NCBI GenBank assembly: GCA_021792365.1
Contig: JAJYUT010000003.1
Coordinates: 955,615 to 1,019,614 of the forward strand
Origin: Pseudomonadota bacterium
GTDB lineage: Bacteria > Pseudomonadota > Alphaproteobacteria > Dongiales > Dongiaceae
Direction of reading: 5' to 3'
DNA length: 64,000 nucleotides
Below, piece by piece: positions 9,271-17,517 of this stretch (positions are counted from its first letter, which is position 1; every line of letters begins with the position of its first letter). The notes beneath the pieces were generated by a model, which did not search any database, was not told the origin of the DNA, and saw nothing but the letters and a program-made list of their open reading frames with translations. Position numbers and translations under genes: made by a program.

Positions 9271-9370
9271 ATCCCCGCCGGCCTCACCCGCATGTTAGCG
9301 GGCAACAGCCGGCCCGCCACTCACTAAGTGTTGAGCGAATCCATGCCCGGAAGGCATCATGGCGCCGAAG

Positions 9371-10111
9371 TCAGGCCGCCCTTCCCTCACGCGCTTCGTG
9401 CACCAACGCGGCCCAACGCTGGGTGACGACGCGGCAGAAGTTGGCGGCACGGCCGCCATAGCGTGCGATCTCGTCACGCGCGTGTTCGAGCACCTCCAGC
9501 CCCTTCTGCTCTTCGAACCGCTTCACGATGGTATGGCCCCACTGGTCGAACCATTGCTTGGCAAGGTCCACCGACACCTCGAAATGGCATTGGAAGCCGT
9601 AGGTCGTGCGGCCGAAGCGGAAGGCCTGGTTGCGGCAGGCATCACCTGTCATCAGGTGCGCGGCGCCCTGCGGCATGTCGAACGTATCCTCGTGCCACTG
9701 CAGGATGCGCTGGCGGGGCGCAAGGCCGGTGAGCAGCGGATCCTGCTTGCCTTCATCCGTGATCTCGATCAGCGGATAGCCGACTTCGAACTCATCGTTG
9801 CGGCGCACCTTCTCGCCGAAGGCGCGCGCCAGCAACTGGCTGCCGAGACACAGGCCGAGCAGCGGCTTTGCCTGCTCATGGAAGGAGCGCAGCAGGTCCA
9901 GCATCGGCGGGAAGGCCGGGTAGTTCGCGTCGTCACCGGCATGCTGCGGCCCGCCCAGGATGATGGCGGCGTCGTAGCCCTCCGGCGATTTCGGGAGCGG
10001 ATCGCCGCTGTGCGGGAGGATAGTCGCCAGTTTGGCGCCGGCGGCGACGAGATAGTCACCGACCAGGGAAACCGGCGTCTGCGGATTGTTCTGAATGACC
10101 AGGACGTTCAT
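9371..10111 (-). CDS. Class I glutamine amidotransferase-like protein
   Basis: The 246-residue protein is a single class I glutamine amidotransferase domain, of the type annotated as a GMP synthase glutaminase homologue. The nucleophile elbow is GLCLGSQLLARA with Cys88, and the remaining triad lies in GFQCHFEVS (His176, Glu178). There is no synthase domain. It may hydrolyse gamma-glutamyl compounds or act on another glutamine-like substrate; none can be assigned. A 75-base gap separates it from the znuB gene upstream, so joint transcription is possible but not evident. Confidence 0.85.
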   Translation of the reverse strand: MNVLVIQNNPQTPVSLVGDYLVAAGAKLATILPHSGDPLPKSPEGYDAAIILGGPQHAGDDANYPAFPPMLDLLRSFHEQAKPLLGLCLGSQLLARAFGEKVRRNDEFEVGYPLIEITDEGKQDPLLTGLAPRQRILQWHEDTFDMPQGAAHLMTGDACRNQAFRFGRTTYGFQCHFEVSVDLAKQWFDQWGHTIVKRFEEQKGLEVLEHARDEIARYGGRAANFCRVVTQRWAALVHEAREGRAA

Positions 10112-10186
10112 AGCCTCTTACCCCTTGCCGGCCCGCATGATGTCGCAGCCGGCGGACCCATGCAACGGGGTGCATGCAACGGCCGG

Positions 10187-11059
10187 TCAGTGCTCCAGGT
10201 GCGGCCGACGGATGTAGCGGCGCAGCAATCCGCCGTTGCTGCCGGCGGCAAGGGACAGGAGGTAGAAGAAGCCGGCGGACAGGATCACCGCCGGCCCCGA
10301 GGGCAGGTTGGCGTGATAGGAGATGATCAGCCCGGCGAGCGACGACAGCATGGCGATGAGGATGGCGAGGCCGATCATGCGCCCGATCGAGATGGTCCAC
10401 AGGCGCGCCGCGGTGGCCGGCAGCATCATGAGGCCGATCGCCATCAGGGTGCCCAGCGCCTGCATCGCCGCCACCATGTTGAGCACCACCAGCGCCAGGA
10501 AAATGGCGTGCGCGAGGCCCCCTTTGCCGCCGACCGCGCGCAGGAAGCCGGGATCGAAGCATTCGAGAATCAGCGTGCGATAGATCAGGGCGAGGGCGAT
10601 GACGGTGATGGTCGAGGCCGCCGCGATCAGCAGCAGCGCGCTGTTCGAGACCGCCAGCAAAGTCCCGAACAGGATGTGCAGCAGATCGACCGAGCTGCCC
10701 TTCAGCGAGACCAGCAGCACACCCATGGCCAGCGAGATCAGGAAGAATCCGGCGAGGGCCGCGTCCTCCTTGAGCGGCGTGACCCGGCTCATCGCGCCAG
10801 CGGCGAGCGCGACGAAAAGGGCGACGATGAGCCCGCCCAAGCTCATCGCCCACAGCGACAGGCCGGCGACGAGGAAACCGATAGCGGCGCCCGGCAGGAT
10901 GGCGTGCGACATCGCATCGCCCATCAGGCTCATGCGGCGCAGCACCAGGAAGACGCCGATCGGCCCGGCGCTGACCGACAAGGCGAGGCACGCCACCAGC
11001 GCCCTGCGCATGAAGCCGAACTCGAGGAACGGCTGGACGATGAAATCGTAGAGCGGCAT
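10187..11059 (-). CDS. znuB: Zinc/manganese ABC transporter permease
   Basis: The 290-residue protein has eight or nine hydrophobic helices and the ABC-3 permease signatures LRRMSLMGDAMSHAILPG and LMAIGLMMLPATAARL. It forms the membrane channel of a metal importer. Its start is only three bases after the znuC stop, so the two are one operon. Zinc rather than manganese is suggested by the Zur-like box upstream. No substrate-binding protein gene (znuA) is in the window, so the operon is incomplete here or that gene is elsewhere. Confidence 0.9.
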   Translation of the reverse strand: MPLYDFIVQPFLEFGFMRRALVACLALSVSAGPIGVFLVLRRMSLMGDAMSHAILPGAAIGFLVAGLSLWAMSLGGLIVALFVALAAGAMSRVTPLKEDAALAGFFLISLAMGVLLVSLKGSSVDLLHILFGTLLAVSNSALLLIAAASTITVIALALIYRTLILECFDPGFLRAVGGKGGLAHAIFLALVVLNMVAAMQALGTLMAIGLMMLPATAARLWTISIGRMIGLAILIAMLSSLAGLIISYHANLPSGPAVILSAGFFYLLSLAAGSNGGLLRRYIRRPHLEH

Positions 11060-11062
11060 GGC

Positions 11063-11890
11063 TCAGCGGGCGCAGATCGCGGCGGCGGGATCGCTCCAGC
11101 TCGCGGCAAGCGCGCGGGCGCGCGCCAGGTTGTCATCGCTCAAGGTCTGCCGCGCCGGCCCCCACGCCACCAGCTCGCGCGCCATCAGGAGGGCGTCGGG
11201 GAAATCGCGCTTCACCTGCTCCAGGTCATGCAGGGCCGCGATCACGGTGCGGCCCTGCGCCCGCCAGCCGCGCACGACATCCATGAGGTCGGCGGTGGTC
11301 TTCTGGTCGATGGCGTTGAAGGGCTCATCCAGCAGGATCAGCGCCGCTTCCTGCACCATCAGCCGCGCGAACAGCACGCGCTGGAACTGGCCGACCGAGA
11401 GCTTGCCGATCGGCTGATGCTCCAGCCCGGCGAGGCCGACGGACGCGATCGCCGCGACGCTGGATGCGCGCTCCTCCCGGCTCAGGCGGCGCAGCGCGCC
11501 GATCTTGCGCCAATGCCCGAAATCCACCACGTCGATCACGCGCAGGGGGAAGCTGCGGTCGACATCAACGACCTGCGGCAGATAGGCAATGGCCCGCCGG
11601 TCGATGGTGAAGCGGATCTCGCCGGCCGTGACCGGCAGCAAGCCCGCGACCGCCTTGAGCAGGGTGCTCTTGCCCGCGCCGTTCGGGCCGACCAGTGCCG
11701 TCAGGCTACCTTGCGCGAAGGCGCCGCCGATGTGATGGACGACCGGGTGGCGATCATAGGCGATGGTGACGTCGGCGAGGCGCAGCACCTCCGCTTGGCT
11801 CAGCGGCGATACCGGCTGGCGGCGGTCTTCCTGCTGCACCGCCCGGCGCGGGGCCGCCTCTACTGGATTGCCCACCAGACCGCGCCCCAT
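11063..11890 (-). CDS. znuC: Zinc ABC transporter ATP-binding protein
   Basis: This is the ATPase of the metal importer. Walker A is GPNGAGKST, the signature is LSVGQFQRVLFARL and Walker B is ALILLDEPFNAID. The switch His occurs in VIAALHDLEQV. The start is uncertain: the ATG at 11890 gives 275 residues, whereas the GTG at 11839 gives 258, closer to the usual ZnuC length and beginning after the small upstream ORF. The conserved domain itself begins around EVLRLADVTIAYD. The frame is open back to 12052, but that part crosses the presumed promoter. Confidence 0.9.
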   Translation of the reverse strand: MGRGLVGNPVEAAPRRAVQQEDRRQPVSPLSQAEVLRLADVTIAYDRHPVVHHIGGAFAQGSLTALVGPNGAGKSTLLKAVAGLLPVTAGEIRFTIDRRAIAYLPQVVDVDRSFPLRVIDVVDFGHWRKIGALRRLSREERASSVAAIASVGLAGLEHQPIGKLSVGQFQRVLFARLMVQEAALILLDEPFNAIDQKTTADLMDVVRGWRAQGRTVIAALHDLEQVKRDFPDALLMARELVAWGPARQTLSDDNLARARALAASWSDPAAAICAR

Positions 11891-11976
11891 AGCAACACCA
11901 GCCCCAGGCCCGCGACCGCCAGCCGGCGCGCGGCACTCCAATTCAGCGTTGTCTCGGCCGGACGAAGATGGTGCAT
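11860..11976 (-). CDS. 38-residue single-helix membrane ORF at the head of the znu operon
   Basis: An ATG at 11976 begins MHHLRPAETTLNWSAARRL and is followed by a hydrophobic helix ending in WGAVWWAIQ. The frame lies between the Zur-like box and znuC and overlaps the longer znuC version by 31 bases. I know no family for it. A small membrane subunit or a leader peptide of the zinc operon would fit the place. The helix is convincing in composition; expression is unproven. Confidence 0.4.
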   Translation of the reverse strand: MHHLRPAETTLNWSAARRLAVAGLGLVLLWGAVWWAIQ

Positions 11977-11981
11977 GACGA

Positions 11982-11998
11982 GCCCGTAAAATACGGGC
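11982..11998. promoter_or_regulatory. Perfect 7-base inverted repeat in the znu leader
   Basis: GCCCGTA and TACGGGC are separated by AAA. The repeat lies four bases downstream of the Zur-like box and five bases before the ATG at 11976. It could be a second operator or an RNA hairpin over the ribosome binding region. Confidence 0.5.
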
Positions 11999-12001
11999 AG
12001 C

Positions 12002-12014
12002 GTTATAACATAAC
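12002..12014. promoter_or_regulatory. Candidate Zur (zinc uptake regulator) box
   Basis: GTTATAACATAAC has perfect GTTAT/ATAAC arms around a three-base centre. AT-rich GTTAT...ATAAC palindromes are typical of Zur sites in Alphaproteobacteria. It stands in the 80-base gap before the znu operon, in otherwise GC-rich DNA. Zinc-dependent repression is inferred. Confidence 0.65.
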
Positions 12015-12059
12015 AAAACGGGGCCGGGAACCCGGAGAGAATCAATTCGCATCAGGGGC

Positions 12060-13340
12060 TTAGCTGGAGACGGCGGCGGCCCAGAGCCCGTCCAGCGGAA
12101 CCGCGCGGCCGGGGAGGCTGAGGATCGCGGTGGTGCTACGCCCGGGAATGCTCTCGAGATGCAGGGTCCCGCCGTGGCGCTCGACCAGCTTGCGGCTCAA
12201 CGGCAGGCCGAGGCCGGTGCCGTTGGTCGTGCGGCTGAGCTCGTTCTCCACCTGGTGGAAGGGCTGGAACACCTGCTCGAGTTGGTCGAGCGGGATGCCG
12301 CAGCCGGTATCGGCGATCCGGATCTCGATTCCGGCCGCCCCCGTCACCTCGGCCGACACGGTCACCGCGCCGCGTGGCGCGAACTTGATGGCATTGGCCA
12401 GCAGGTTGACCACGCATTGCCGCAGGCGCCGCTCGTCGCCCTTCAGCGCGATGGCGGGCAGCGGCGAAAGATGCAACGCGACCCCGCCCGCCTCCGCCTG
12501 CGCGCGCACCAGGCGCAATCCGTCGTGCAGGAACTGGCCAAGATCGAACACGGCCTCGCTGAGCGAGAGATGATCGGCCTCAAGCTTGGAGTAGTCGAGG
12601 ATGTCGTTGATGAGCGCCAGGAGATGCGCGCCGGAATTCCGGATGTCGGTGATGTAGCCGCGGCGCCGGTCCCCCTCCATCCGCTCCACGTCGCGCATCA
12701 GCAGCAGCTCCGCGAAGCCGATGATGGCGTTGAGCGGCGTCCGCAGCTCGTGACTCATGGTGGCCAGGAAACGCGACTTGGCCTGGCTCGCGCTCTCCGC
12801 CATGCGATGCGCGTCCTCGAGCTCGATCGCGCGGCGATGCGCGAGGTCGACGGTCTTCTCCAGAAGCGCGGTCACCGTTCCGATGCCGAGATAGCGCTCG
12901 CGCTCCACGATCGCGAAGCCGCTGGAGATCGCCTGGGGATAGCGATAGGCGATCAGCTCCTTGACGCCTTCGATCGGCACGGTCGCGTCCACCACCATCG
13001 CCTCGCGCGTGATCAGCGGAGCGATCGGCCGGCGGTTATAGACGTCGAACCAGAGCGGTTGCGAGAACTGGAAATAGAGCCGCTCGCGCTCGATGAGGCC
13101 GAGCACCTTGCCCTCGCCCTCGACCACCGCGAAGCTCGGGATCTTCGGGTGAGCGGCGCAGAGATCGAGCACGGCGCCGCCGGTCCAGCTTTCGTCGATG
13201 GTCGGCGCGGACCCGGCGAGGTCGCGCGCCAGCACCTGGTTGCGCGACACGCCGAGCGCACCGGAGCCGTGGCCCAGAGCCGATCGGTTGGGAACCCCGA
13301 ACATGCGGAAAGGCGGCCTTTCTCGCGGCTTTCGCGACAA
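12060..13340 (-). CDS. Soluble sensor histidine kinase with N-terminal CBS-like pair
   Basis: The 426-residue protein has no membrane helix. Residues about 45-165 look like two CBS-type repeats (for example PSFAVVEGEGKVLGLIERE and SGFAIVERERYLGIGTVT), which usually bind adenosyl nucleotides. A short helix follows, then a HisKA domain with His197 in ATMSHELRTPLNAIIG. The ATPase domain carries NLLANAIKFAP, IADTGCGIP and GTGLGLPLSRKL. No response regulator is adjacent. It ends 46 bases before the Zur-like box, so it is probably a separate transcription unit from znuCB. An ATG at 13304 is an alternative start. Confidence 0.85.
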   Translation of the reverse strand: MSRKPRERPPFRMFGVPNRSALGHGSGALGVSRNQVLARDLAGSAPTIDESWTGGAVLDLCAAHPKIPSFAVVEGEGKVLGLIERERLYFQFSQPLWFDVYNRRPIAPLITREAMVVDATVPIEGVKELIAYRYPQAISSGFAIVERERYLGIGTVTALLEKTVDLAHRRAIELEDAHRMAESASQAKSRFLATMSHELRTPLNAIIGFAELLLMRDVERMEGDRRRGYITDIRNSGAHLLALINDILDYSKLEADHLSLSEAVFDLGQFLHDGLRLVRAQAEAGGVALHLSPLPAIALKGDERRLRQCVVNLLANAIKFAPRGAVTVSAEVTGAAGIEIRIADTGCGIPLDQLEQVFQPFHQVENELSRTTNGTGLGLPLSRKLVERHGGTLHLESIPGRSTTAILSLPGRAVPLDGLWAAAVSS

Positions 13341-13486
13341 ATCACAGGTGCCGGAAACGTAATTAATCTCTGCGACAAAGGCGTTACGGCATCATGACAA
13401 AACGCCGTACAGGGCCACGAAAGTACCACGCAATGAGCGCCGCACGACGGTGCGGATGCGCGACGCTCCGGAGGGATCGGCCCAAG

Positions 13487-13532
13487 GAAAAAAAGCTTCG
13501 GCCTGCGCCAACCGGGGAGTCGACGCAGGCCG
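13487..13532 (-). terminator. Rho-independent terminator of the YgjP-like gene
   Basis: CGGCCTGCG at 13499-13507 and CGCAGGCCG at 13524-13532 form a perfect nine-base stem with a 16-base loop. On the minus strand the stem is followed by AAGC and a run of seven Ts. It lies 47 bases downstream of the metalloprotease stop. Confidence 0.85.
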
Positions 13533-13578
13533 TTCGAGGAGAGAGGCACAGATTTGCAGCTATCGCTGCGGCCGCCTC

Positions 13579-14361
13579 TCAACGGCCATAGCGATAGAGA
13601 TCGGTCCCGTTTTCTTCGAGCCAATCGCGCGCGCTTGGCACGCTGCGGCAGATCTCGCCGCACAGCTTCCAGAAACGCGGGCCGTGATTCATTTCCCTGA
13701 GGTGCGCAACCTCGTGCGCGACCACGTAGTCGAGAACGTGGCGCGGCGCGAGCACGAGACGCCAGGAGAAGGAGAGCACGCCATCGGTCGTGCAGCTGCC
13801 CCAGCGGCTCTTGGTGTCGCGCAGGATGACGCGCTTTACCTGCTTGCCGATCTGCTCGGCCTTGGCGCGCGCGCGCGCTTCGATCTCGCGGCGCGCTTCG
13901 AGCTTCAACCAGTCGGAAACGCGGCGCGCGACATGCTCCTCGTGGCCGGCGATATGGATCTCCTGCTCTTCGCACCACACGACTCCGCGGGCATTGGCGC
14001 GATGCCGGATGCGATGGGGGATACCGAGGAATGGAATCACGTTGCCATGCGCGAACGCGACCGTCTCCGGCAATTGATCCAATCTTTCTTTGATCCATTC
14101 GCGATTCTGCAACGCGAATCGCTTACCCTCATGACGCGTCGTGCGTTTTGGCAGCACCACCACGATCCGCGATGCGCCGTAGTCGAGGCGCAGGATGATG
14201 CGCCGCGCGCGCCGGTTCTCCTGGAACACCAGCGGCACCGAGCGGCGGTCGAAATCCATGAGGTGCAGATCGGCGGCTTCCGCCATGCGACGCCGCGTCG
14301 CCGTGCCTTTGGGGCGCGGCGCTTTTCTTATTTTTCCCCGGTTTTCCAAGGCTTTCGGCAT
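13579..14361 (-). CDS. YgjP-like (DUF45/WLM) zinc metallopeptidase
   Basis: The C-terminal half carries the zinc-binding HEVAHLREMNHGPRFW (an HExxH motif with a downstream His) and the family sequence TKSRWGSCTTDGVLSFSWRL. Proteins of this fold are small cytosolic metallopeptidases of poorly known substrate. The start is uncertain. I took the ATG at 14361 (260 residues), which has GGATGG upstream; an ATG at 14286 would give 235 residues and fit the family length as well. A strong terminator follows the gene. Confidence 0.82.
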   Translation of the reverse strand: MPKALENRGKIRKAPRPKGTATRRRMAEAADLHLMDFDRRSVPLVFQENRRARRIILRLDYGASRIVVVLPKRTTRHEGKRFALQNREWIKERLDQLPETVAFAHGNVIPFLGIPHRIRHRANARGVVWCEEQEIHIAGHEEHVARRVSDWLKLEARREIEARARAKAEQIGKQVKRVILRDTKSRWGSCTTDGVLSFSWRLVLAPRHVLDYVVAHEVAHLREMNHGPRFWKLCGEICRSVPSARDWLEENGTDLYRYGR

Positions 14362-14430
14362 TTCCATCCAAGGCCAACGACGCGCTCTCGGACGGCAGAA
14401 TAGAACCCCGGCTCCGCCGGTTTCAACCAC

Positions 14431-15336
14431 TTACGCCTTTTTTCTGGCGCGTGTCTCGGAGTTGTCAGAACGCGACTTTTCCGCCGCGATAAGAGCCTGT
14501 TTTCGTTTAATTCCCCAAGCGTAGCCGCCGAGATTTCCGTTATTACGCAAAACACGGTGACAGGGTATGGCGATCGCGACCGGGTTGTTGGCACAGGCAT
14601 TGCCTACAGCACGGACAGCCGCCGGAAGGCCGATCGCGGCGGCCACTTCGCCGTAGCTCCGGGTCTCTCCGACGGGGATGCGGCGCAATTCTTCCCATAC
14701 CCGCCGCTGGAACGCGGTGGCGCGGATGTCGAGCGGCAGATCCTCGTGCGGGGCCTCGCCCTCCAGCCGGCGCAGGATCTCCTCGAGATAGGGATCCAGC
14801 GCCTCATCGTCCCGGTCGATCTCCGCCTCGGCGAATTCCGACCGCAATTGCTGGACCATGGCATGCTCGCTGGAGCCAAGCTGCACGCGGCAGATGCCGC
14901 GCAGGGTCGCCGCCACCAGCACCAGGCCCAAAGCGCAGGGGGCGATGCCGAAGCGGATCCGTTGCCCCTTCCCGCCTTTGGCGTAGCTGGCGGGGGTCAT
15001 GCCGAGGGCGGCGGCCGCGCGCTCATAGACGCGACTGGACGAGCCATAGCCCGCTTCGAAGGTCGCGCCCGCAACCCCGACGCCGCTCTTCAGCCCCTTG
15101 CGCAGGCGCTTCAGACGCAGCGCGTCGTCGTACTGGCGCGGGCTGACGCCCAGCACGCGCTTGAACTGGCGCTGAAGATGCCAAGGGCTGACACCGGTAT
15201 GGTCGCTGAGCTCCTTCAGGCTGACCGGACCGTCGGCTTCCGCCTCGGAGCGCTGCTCGATATAGGCGGCGGCTTCGCGGACGGCACTCACCATGGACTC
15301 GGACATGTCGCTCACTTGTCTTTTGCGTATGGACAT
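14431..15336 (-). CDS. Ada-like AraC regulator fused to O6-methylguanine-DNA methyltransferase
   Basis: The 301-residue protein joins an AraC-type helix-turn-helix (about residues 35-115, with TGVSPWHLQRQFKRVLGVSP) to a suicide methyltransferase domain with the active-site Cys in IPCHRVLRNNGNLGGYAWG. It moves a methyl or alkyl group from O6 of guanine to that Cys. The N-terminal zinc-Cys domain of Escherichia coli Ada, which senses methylphosphotriesters, is absent. Activation of an alkylation response must therefore depend on the C-terminal Cys or on another cue, or the HTH may be only a DNA-binding aid. ATGs at 15306 and 15294 are alternative starts. Confidence 0.88.
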   Translation of the reverse strand: MSIRKRQVSDMSESMVSAVREAAAYIEQRSEAEADGPVSLKELSDHTGVSPWHLQRQFKRVLGVSPRQYDDALRLKRLRKGLKSGVGVAGATFEAGYGSSSRVYERAAAALGMTPASYAKGGKGQRIRFGIAPCALGLVLVAATLRGICRVQLGSSEHAMVQQLRSEFAEAEIDRDDEALDPYLEEILRRLEGEAPHEDLPLDIRATAFQRRVWEELRRIPVGETRSYGEVAAAIGLPAAVRAVGNACANNPVAIAIPCHRVLRNNGNLGGYAWGIKRKQALIAAEKSRSDNSETRARKKA

Positions 15337-15403
15337 GCCGCATACCTAAGGTTTCACGCCGGGCGCCTCTATCCGGGACTTGCGCACAAAAACGGCTGAG
15401 ATT

Positions 15404-15889
15404 TCAGCGCCTTGCGGCGCGACGGCGGGGCTGCGGCAGGTCCCAGTCCACGATGTGGTCCTCGAGGTCGCCGGCCTCCGTCTCGGAGATCGCCCGGCCC
15501 CGCGCCGAGATGCCGGCGCGATGCACCGCGCTCCGGTCGCCGCATCTGAGGTGGTGCCACTCGTAGAGGTCCTTGCCCTCCGCCACCAGCCGATAGGCGC
15601 AGGTATCGGGCAGCCAGCGGATCTTCCGCACGTTGCGCGGGGTCAGGCGCACGCAATCCTTCACCAGCTTCGAACGATCCTTGTAGCGCGTGCATTGGCA
15701 GCTTCCGGTGTCCAGCAGCTTGCAGGCGACGTTGGTGAAGAACAGCTCCTGCGTCTCGGTGTCGATCAGCTTGTTGAGGCAGCACTTGCCGCAGCCGTCG
15801 CACAGGCTCTCCCACTCGGCCTGAGTCATCCGGCTCATCTTCTTGGTCTTCCAGAACGGCTGGTCGTTATCCGCCATCGCGTCGCCCAC
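15404..15889 (-). CDS. YcgN/UPF0260 cysteine-cluster protein
   Basis: The 161-residue protein matches the YcgN family along its full length: SLCDGCGKCCLNKL, then FTNVACKLLDTGSCQCTRY, DCVRLTP and WLPDTCAYRLVAEGKDL. The conserved Cys set probably binds an iron-sulfur cluster or zinc. The function is unknown in any organism I know of. It lies at the downstream end of a minus-strand group with cupin, glycolipid-binding and GFA genes. An ATG at 15877 is an equally good start. Confidence 0.9.
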   Translation of the reverse strand: MGDAMADNDQPFWKTKKMSRMTQAEWESLCDGCGKCCLNKLIDTETQELFFTNVACKLLDTGSCQCTRYKDRSKLVKDCVRLTPRNVRKIRWLPDTCAYRLVAEGKDLYEWHHLRCGDRSAVHRAGISARGRAISETEAGDLEDHIVDWDLPQPRRRAARR

Positions 15890-15941
15890 GGGTGCTTTCG
15901 ATGGCGGACTATAGCCGTTCTTGCGGAGGATGGAGAGCGGA

Positions 15942-16430
15942 TTAGGCCGGCCCGAACGGCCTCTCCGGCGTGCTCAGCTCGTAGAACTCGGTGCCGCCGG
16001 CGCTGCGCATCAGGAGGTAGCGCTTGCCGAGCGTCGGGTACTCCAGCACGTCGAGCGGCCGATCCTCCCCGCCCATGAGATAGACCAGTTCCTCGTCGAA
16101 CGGATTGGTCAGGAGGTGCGGCACCGACGGTGTCGGGAAGCCCATGAAATCGCCGGGCCCGACCTCGCGGCTTTCGCCATCGATCTCCGCCACGGCGCGG
16201 CCGGATAGGATGTAGATCCATTCCTCCTCCATCATGTGGGCGTGATAGGCGAAGGAATCCTTGCCCGCCGGCAGGCGCGCCAGCGTCACATGGGCGCGGC
16301 TCATGCCGGCGAGGCGCGACAGGTGCGCGCCCGAGAACTCCGAGTTGGGGTTGAGCCGCTGCTTGAAACGCTTGTCGTGCGCCGCGATCTCGTCCGCCTT
16401 CCACAGTACCTTGCGCGGTCCATCATTCAT
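15942..16430 (-). CDS. Cupin-domain protein
   Basis: The 162-residue protein folds as a single cupin with a first motif around YHAHMMEEEWIYILSGRAVAEIDG and a second around VGPGDFMGFPT. His, Glu and a further His could bind a metal ion. Its ATG at 16430 overlaps the stop of the glycolipid-binding gene by four bases (ATGA), so the pair is translationally coupled. The substrate is not predictable; such proteins are often sugar- or oxalate-related. Confidence 0.83.
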   Translation of the reverse strand: MNDGPRKVLWKADEIAAHDKRFKQRLNPNSEFSGAHLSRLAGMSRAHVTLARLPAGKDSFAYHAHMMEEEWIYILSGRAVAEIDGESREVGPGDFMGFPTPSVPHLLTNPFDEELVYLMGGEDRPLDVLEYPTLGKRYLLMRSAGGTEFYELSTPERPFGPA

Positions 16431-17020
16431 GATCCGTCTCCCTGCCAATCGGCGATGCGGGTCCACACCCCTTCATAGGAAACCGGCAATGCCAGCGCAT
16501 CGACCGTGATGATCGCGGTGAAGCCGCTTGCGACGTTGGTGTAGCGGTAGTCGCGCGCCGACATCCGCTCATACCGCTGCAACGAAGGCTCGACCGAAAG
16601 CGCCGGGAACTTCACCCAGGCGCAGGCGATCTCCGCCGCCTCCCCGATCGCGAGGTCGAGCCGCCGGATCGCCAGCGCATTGGTGGAGGGCGTGAGCCCG
16701 AGGTCCGGCTCCGCGCAATCGTCCAGCCGCCCATCCGGGGCGCCATTCACCAGCCAGCGGGGATCGCCGCGCTCCAGCCGCAGGGCCTTGGACGTATTGC
16801 CCGTTTCCTGCTCGATCGAGACCGCCCGCGCCGACCAGGTTCGGTCGCAGTCGATCCGGTAGCGGGCGGACAGCGGTACTCCGCCCTCGGCGGCAATGAC
16901 ATGGCCGGCAATGCCGAAACCGTCCAGCGAGGATGTGACCACGCAATCCTCAAAACAGCGGTCGTCCAGGATCCGCCGCCAGACCATGCGGCGCAGCATC
17001 GTTCGTGCCGGGCTCGTCAT
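16427..17020 (-). CDS. Putative glycolipid-binding domain protein
   Basis: The 197-residue protein resembles the putative glycolipid-binding family (Pfam PF06475), with features such as RYRIDCDRTW, DPRWLVNGAPDGRLDDC and RYTN near the C-terminus. The family is assigned from a structure of a Pseudomonas member and has no proven reaction. It overlaps the cupin gene by four bases. An internal ATG at 16987 (MVWRRILDD) may be the true start because conserved sequence begins there. Confidence 0.75.
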   Translation of the reverse strand: MTSPARTMLRRMVWRRILDDRCFEDCVVTSSLDGFGIAGHVIAAEGGVPLSARYRIDCDRTWSARAVSIEQETGNTSKALRLERGDPRWLVNGAPDGRLDDCAEPDLGLTPSTNALAIRRLDLAIGEAAEIACAWVKFPALSVEPSLQRYERMSARDYRYTNVASGFTAIITVDALALPVSYEGVWTRIADWQGDGS

Positions 17021-17072
17021 AGGTCTCTCTTAACGAGATGCGGCGCCAGTGACTTGGCCAAAATTGCGGACC

Positions 17073-17489
17073 CTACTCCGGCAGGCCGCCCTGCTTCGGA
17101 TCCTGCGGCCACGCTTCCGGCAGCTTGACCCAGGGGTGCCGGCAGGACTCCCACACCGCGGAAGTCGGCGCGGGAAAACCGGGGTCGGCGAAATTGCCGG
17201 CGGCGACCCCGATTTCGTCCGGCGCGAACTCGGCGTACCAGTACACCGTGCTGCCGCAGACCGGGCAAAAATAGTTGTCCAGCCAGCGCCCGGAATCGGA
17301 GGAGCGGCGCCAGCAGGTCGCCTTCCCTTCGATGGAGAGGCACGCGCTCTTCGGCCAATAGGTCGATACCCCGAACACGCTGCCGGTCGATCTCTGGCAT
17401 TCCAGGCAATGGCAGATTGTCACCTCGGTCGGATCGCCCGCCATGGCCAGCTTCAACTGGCCACAGGAACAGGATGCGATGCGGGTCAT
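17073..17489 (-). CDS. GFA (CENP-V) family zinc protein
   Basis: The 138-residue protein is a complete GFA domain. Zinc ligands occur in SCSCGQLKLA, ICHCLECQRSTGSVFG and FCPVCGSTVYW. Founding members are glutathione-dependent formaldehyde-activating enzymes, but most members of this size have no known substrate. It is 52 bases from the glycolipid-binding gene downstream and 28 bases from the phaZ stop upstream, so it could belong to either unit. Confidence 0.87.
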   Translation of the reverse strand: MTRIASCSCGQLKLAMAGDPTEVTICHCLECQRSTGSVFGVSTYWPKSACLSIEGKATCWRRSSDSGRWLDNYFCPVCGSTVYWYAEFAPDEIGVAAGNFADPGFPAPTSAVWESCRHPWVKLPEAWPQDPKQGGLPE

Positions 17490-17517
17490 GACGCGCCTCC
17501 TCCTATCGAGAGGGAGG

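Noticed and set aside
9300..9323. Terminator between the VTT and amidotransferase genes
   Set aside because: A six-base GCGGGC/GCCCGC stem exists, but no T run follows on the relevant strand.
11891..12052. Longer znuC start at 12052
   Set aside because: It would run through the Zur-like box and leader palindrome and adds non-conserved sequence to a domain that begins much later.
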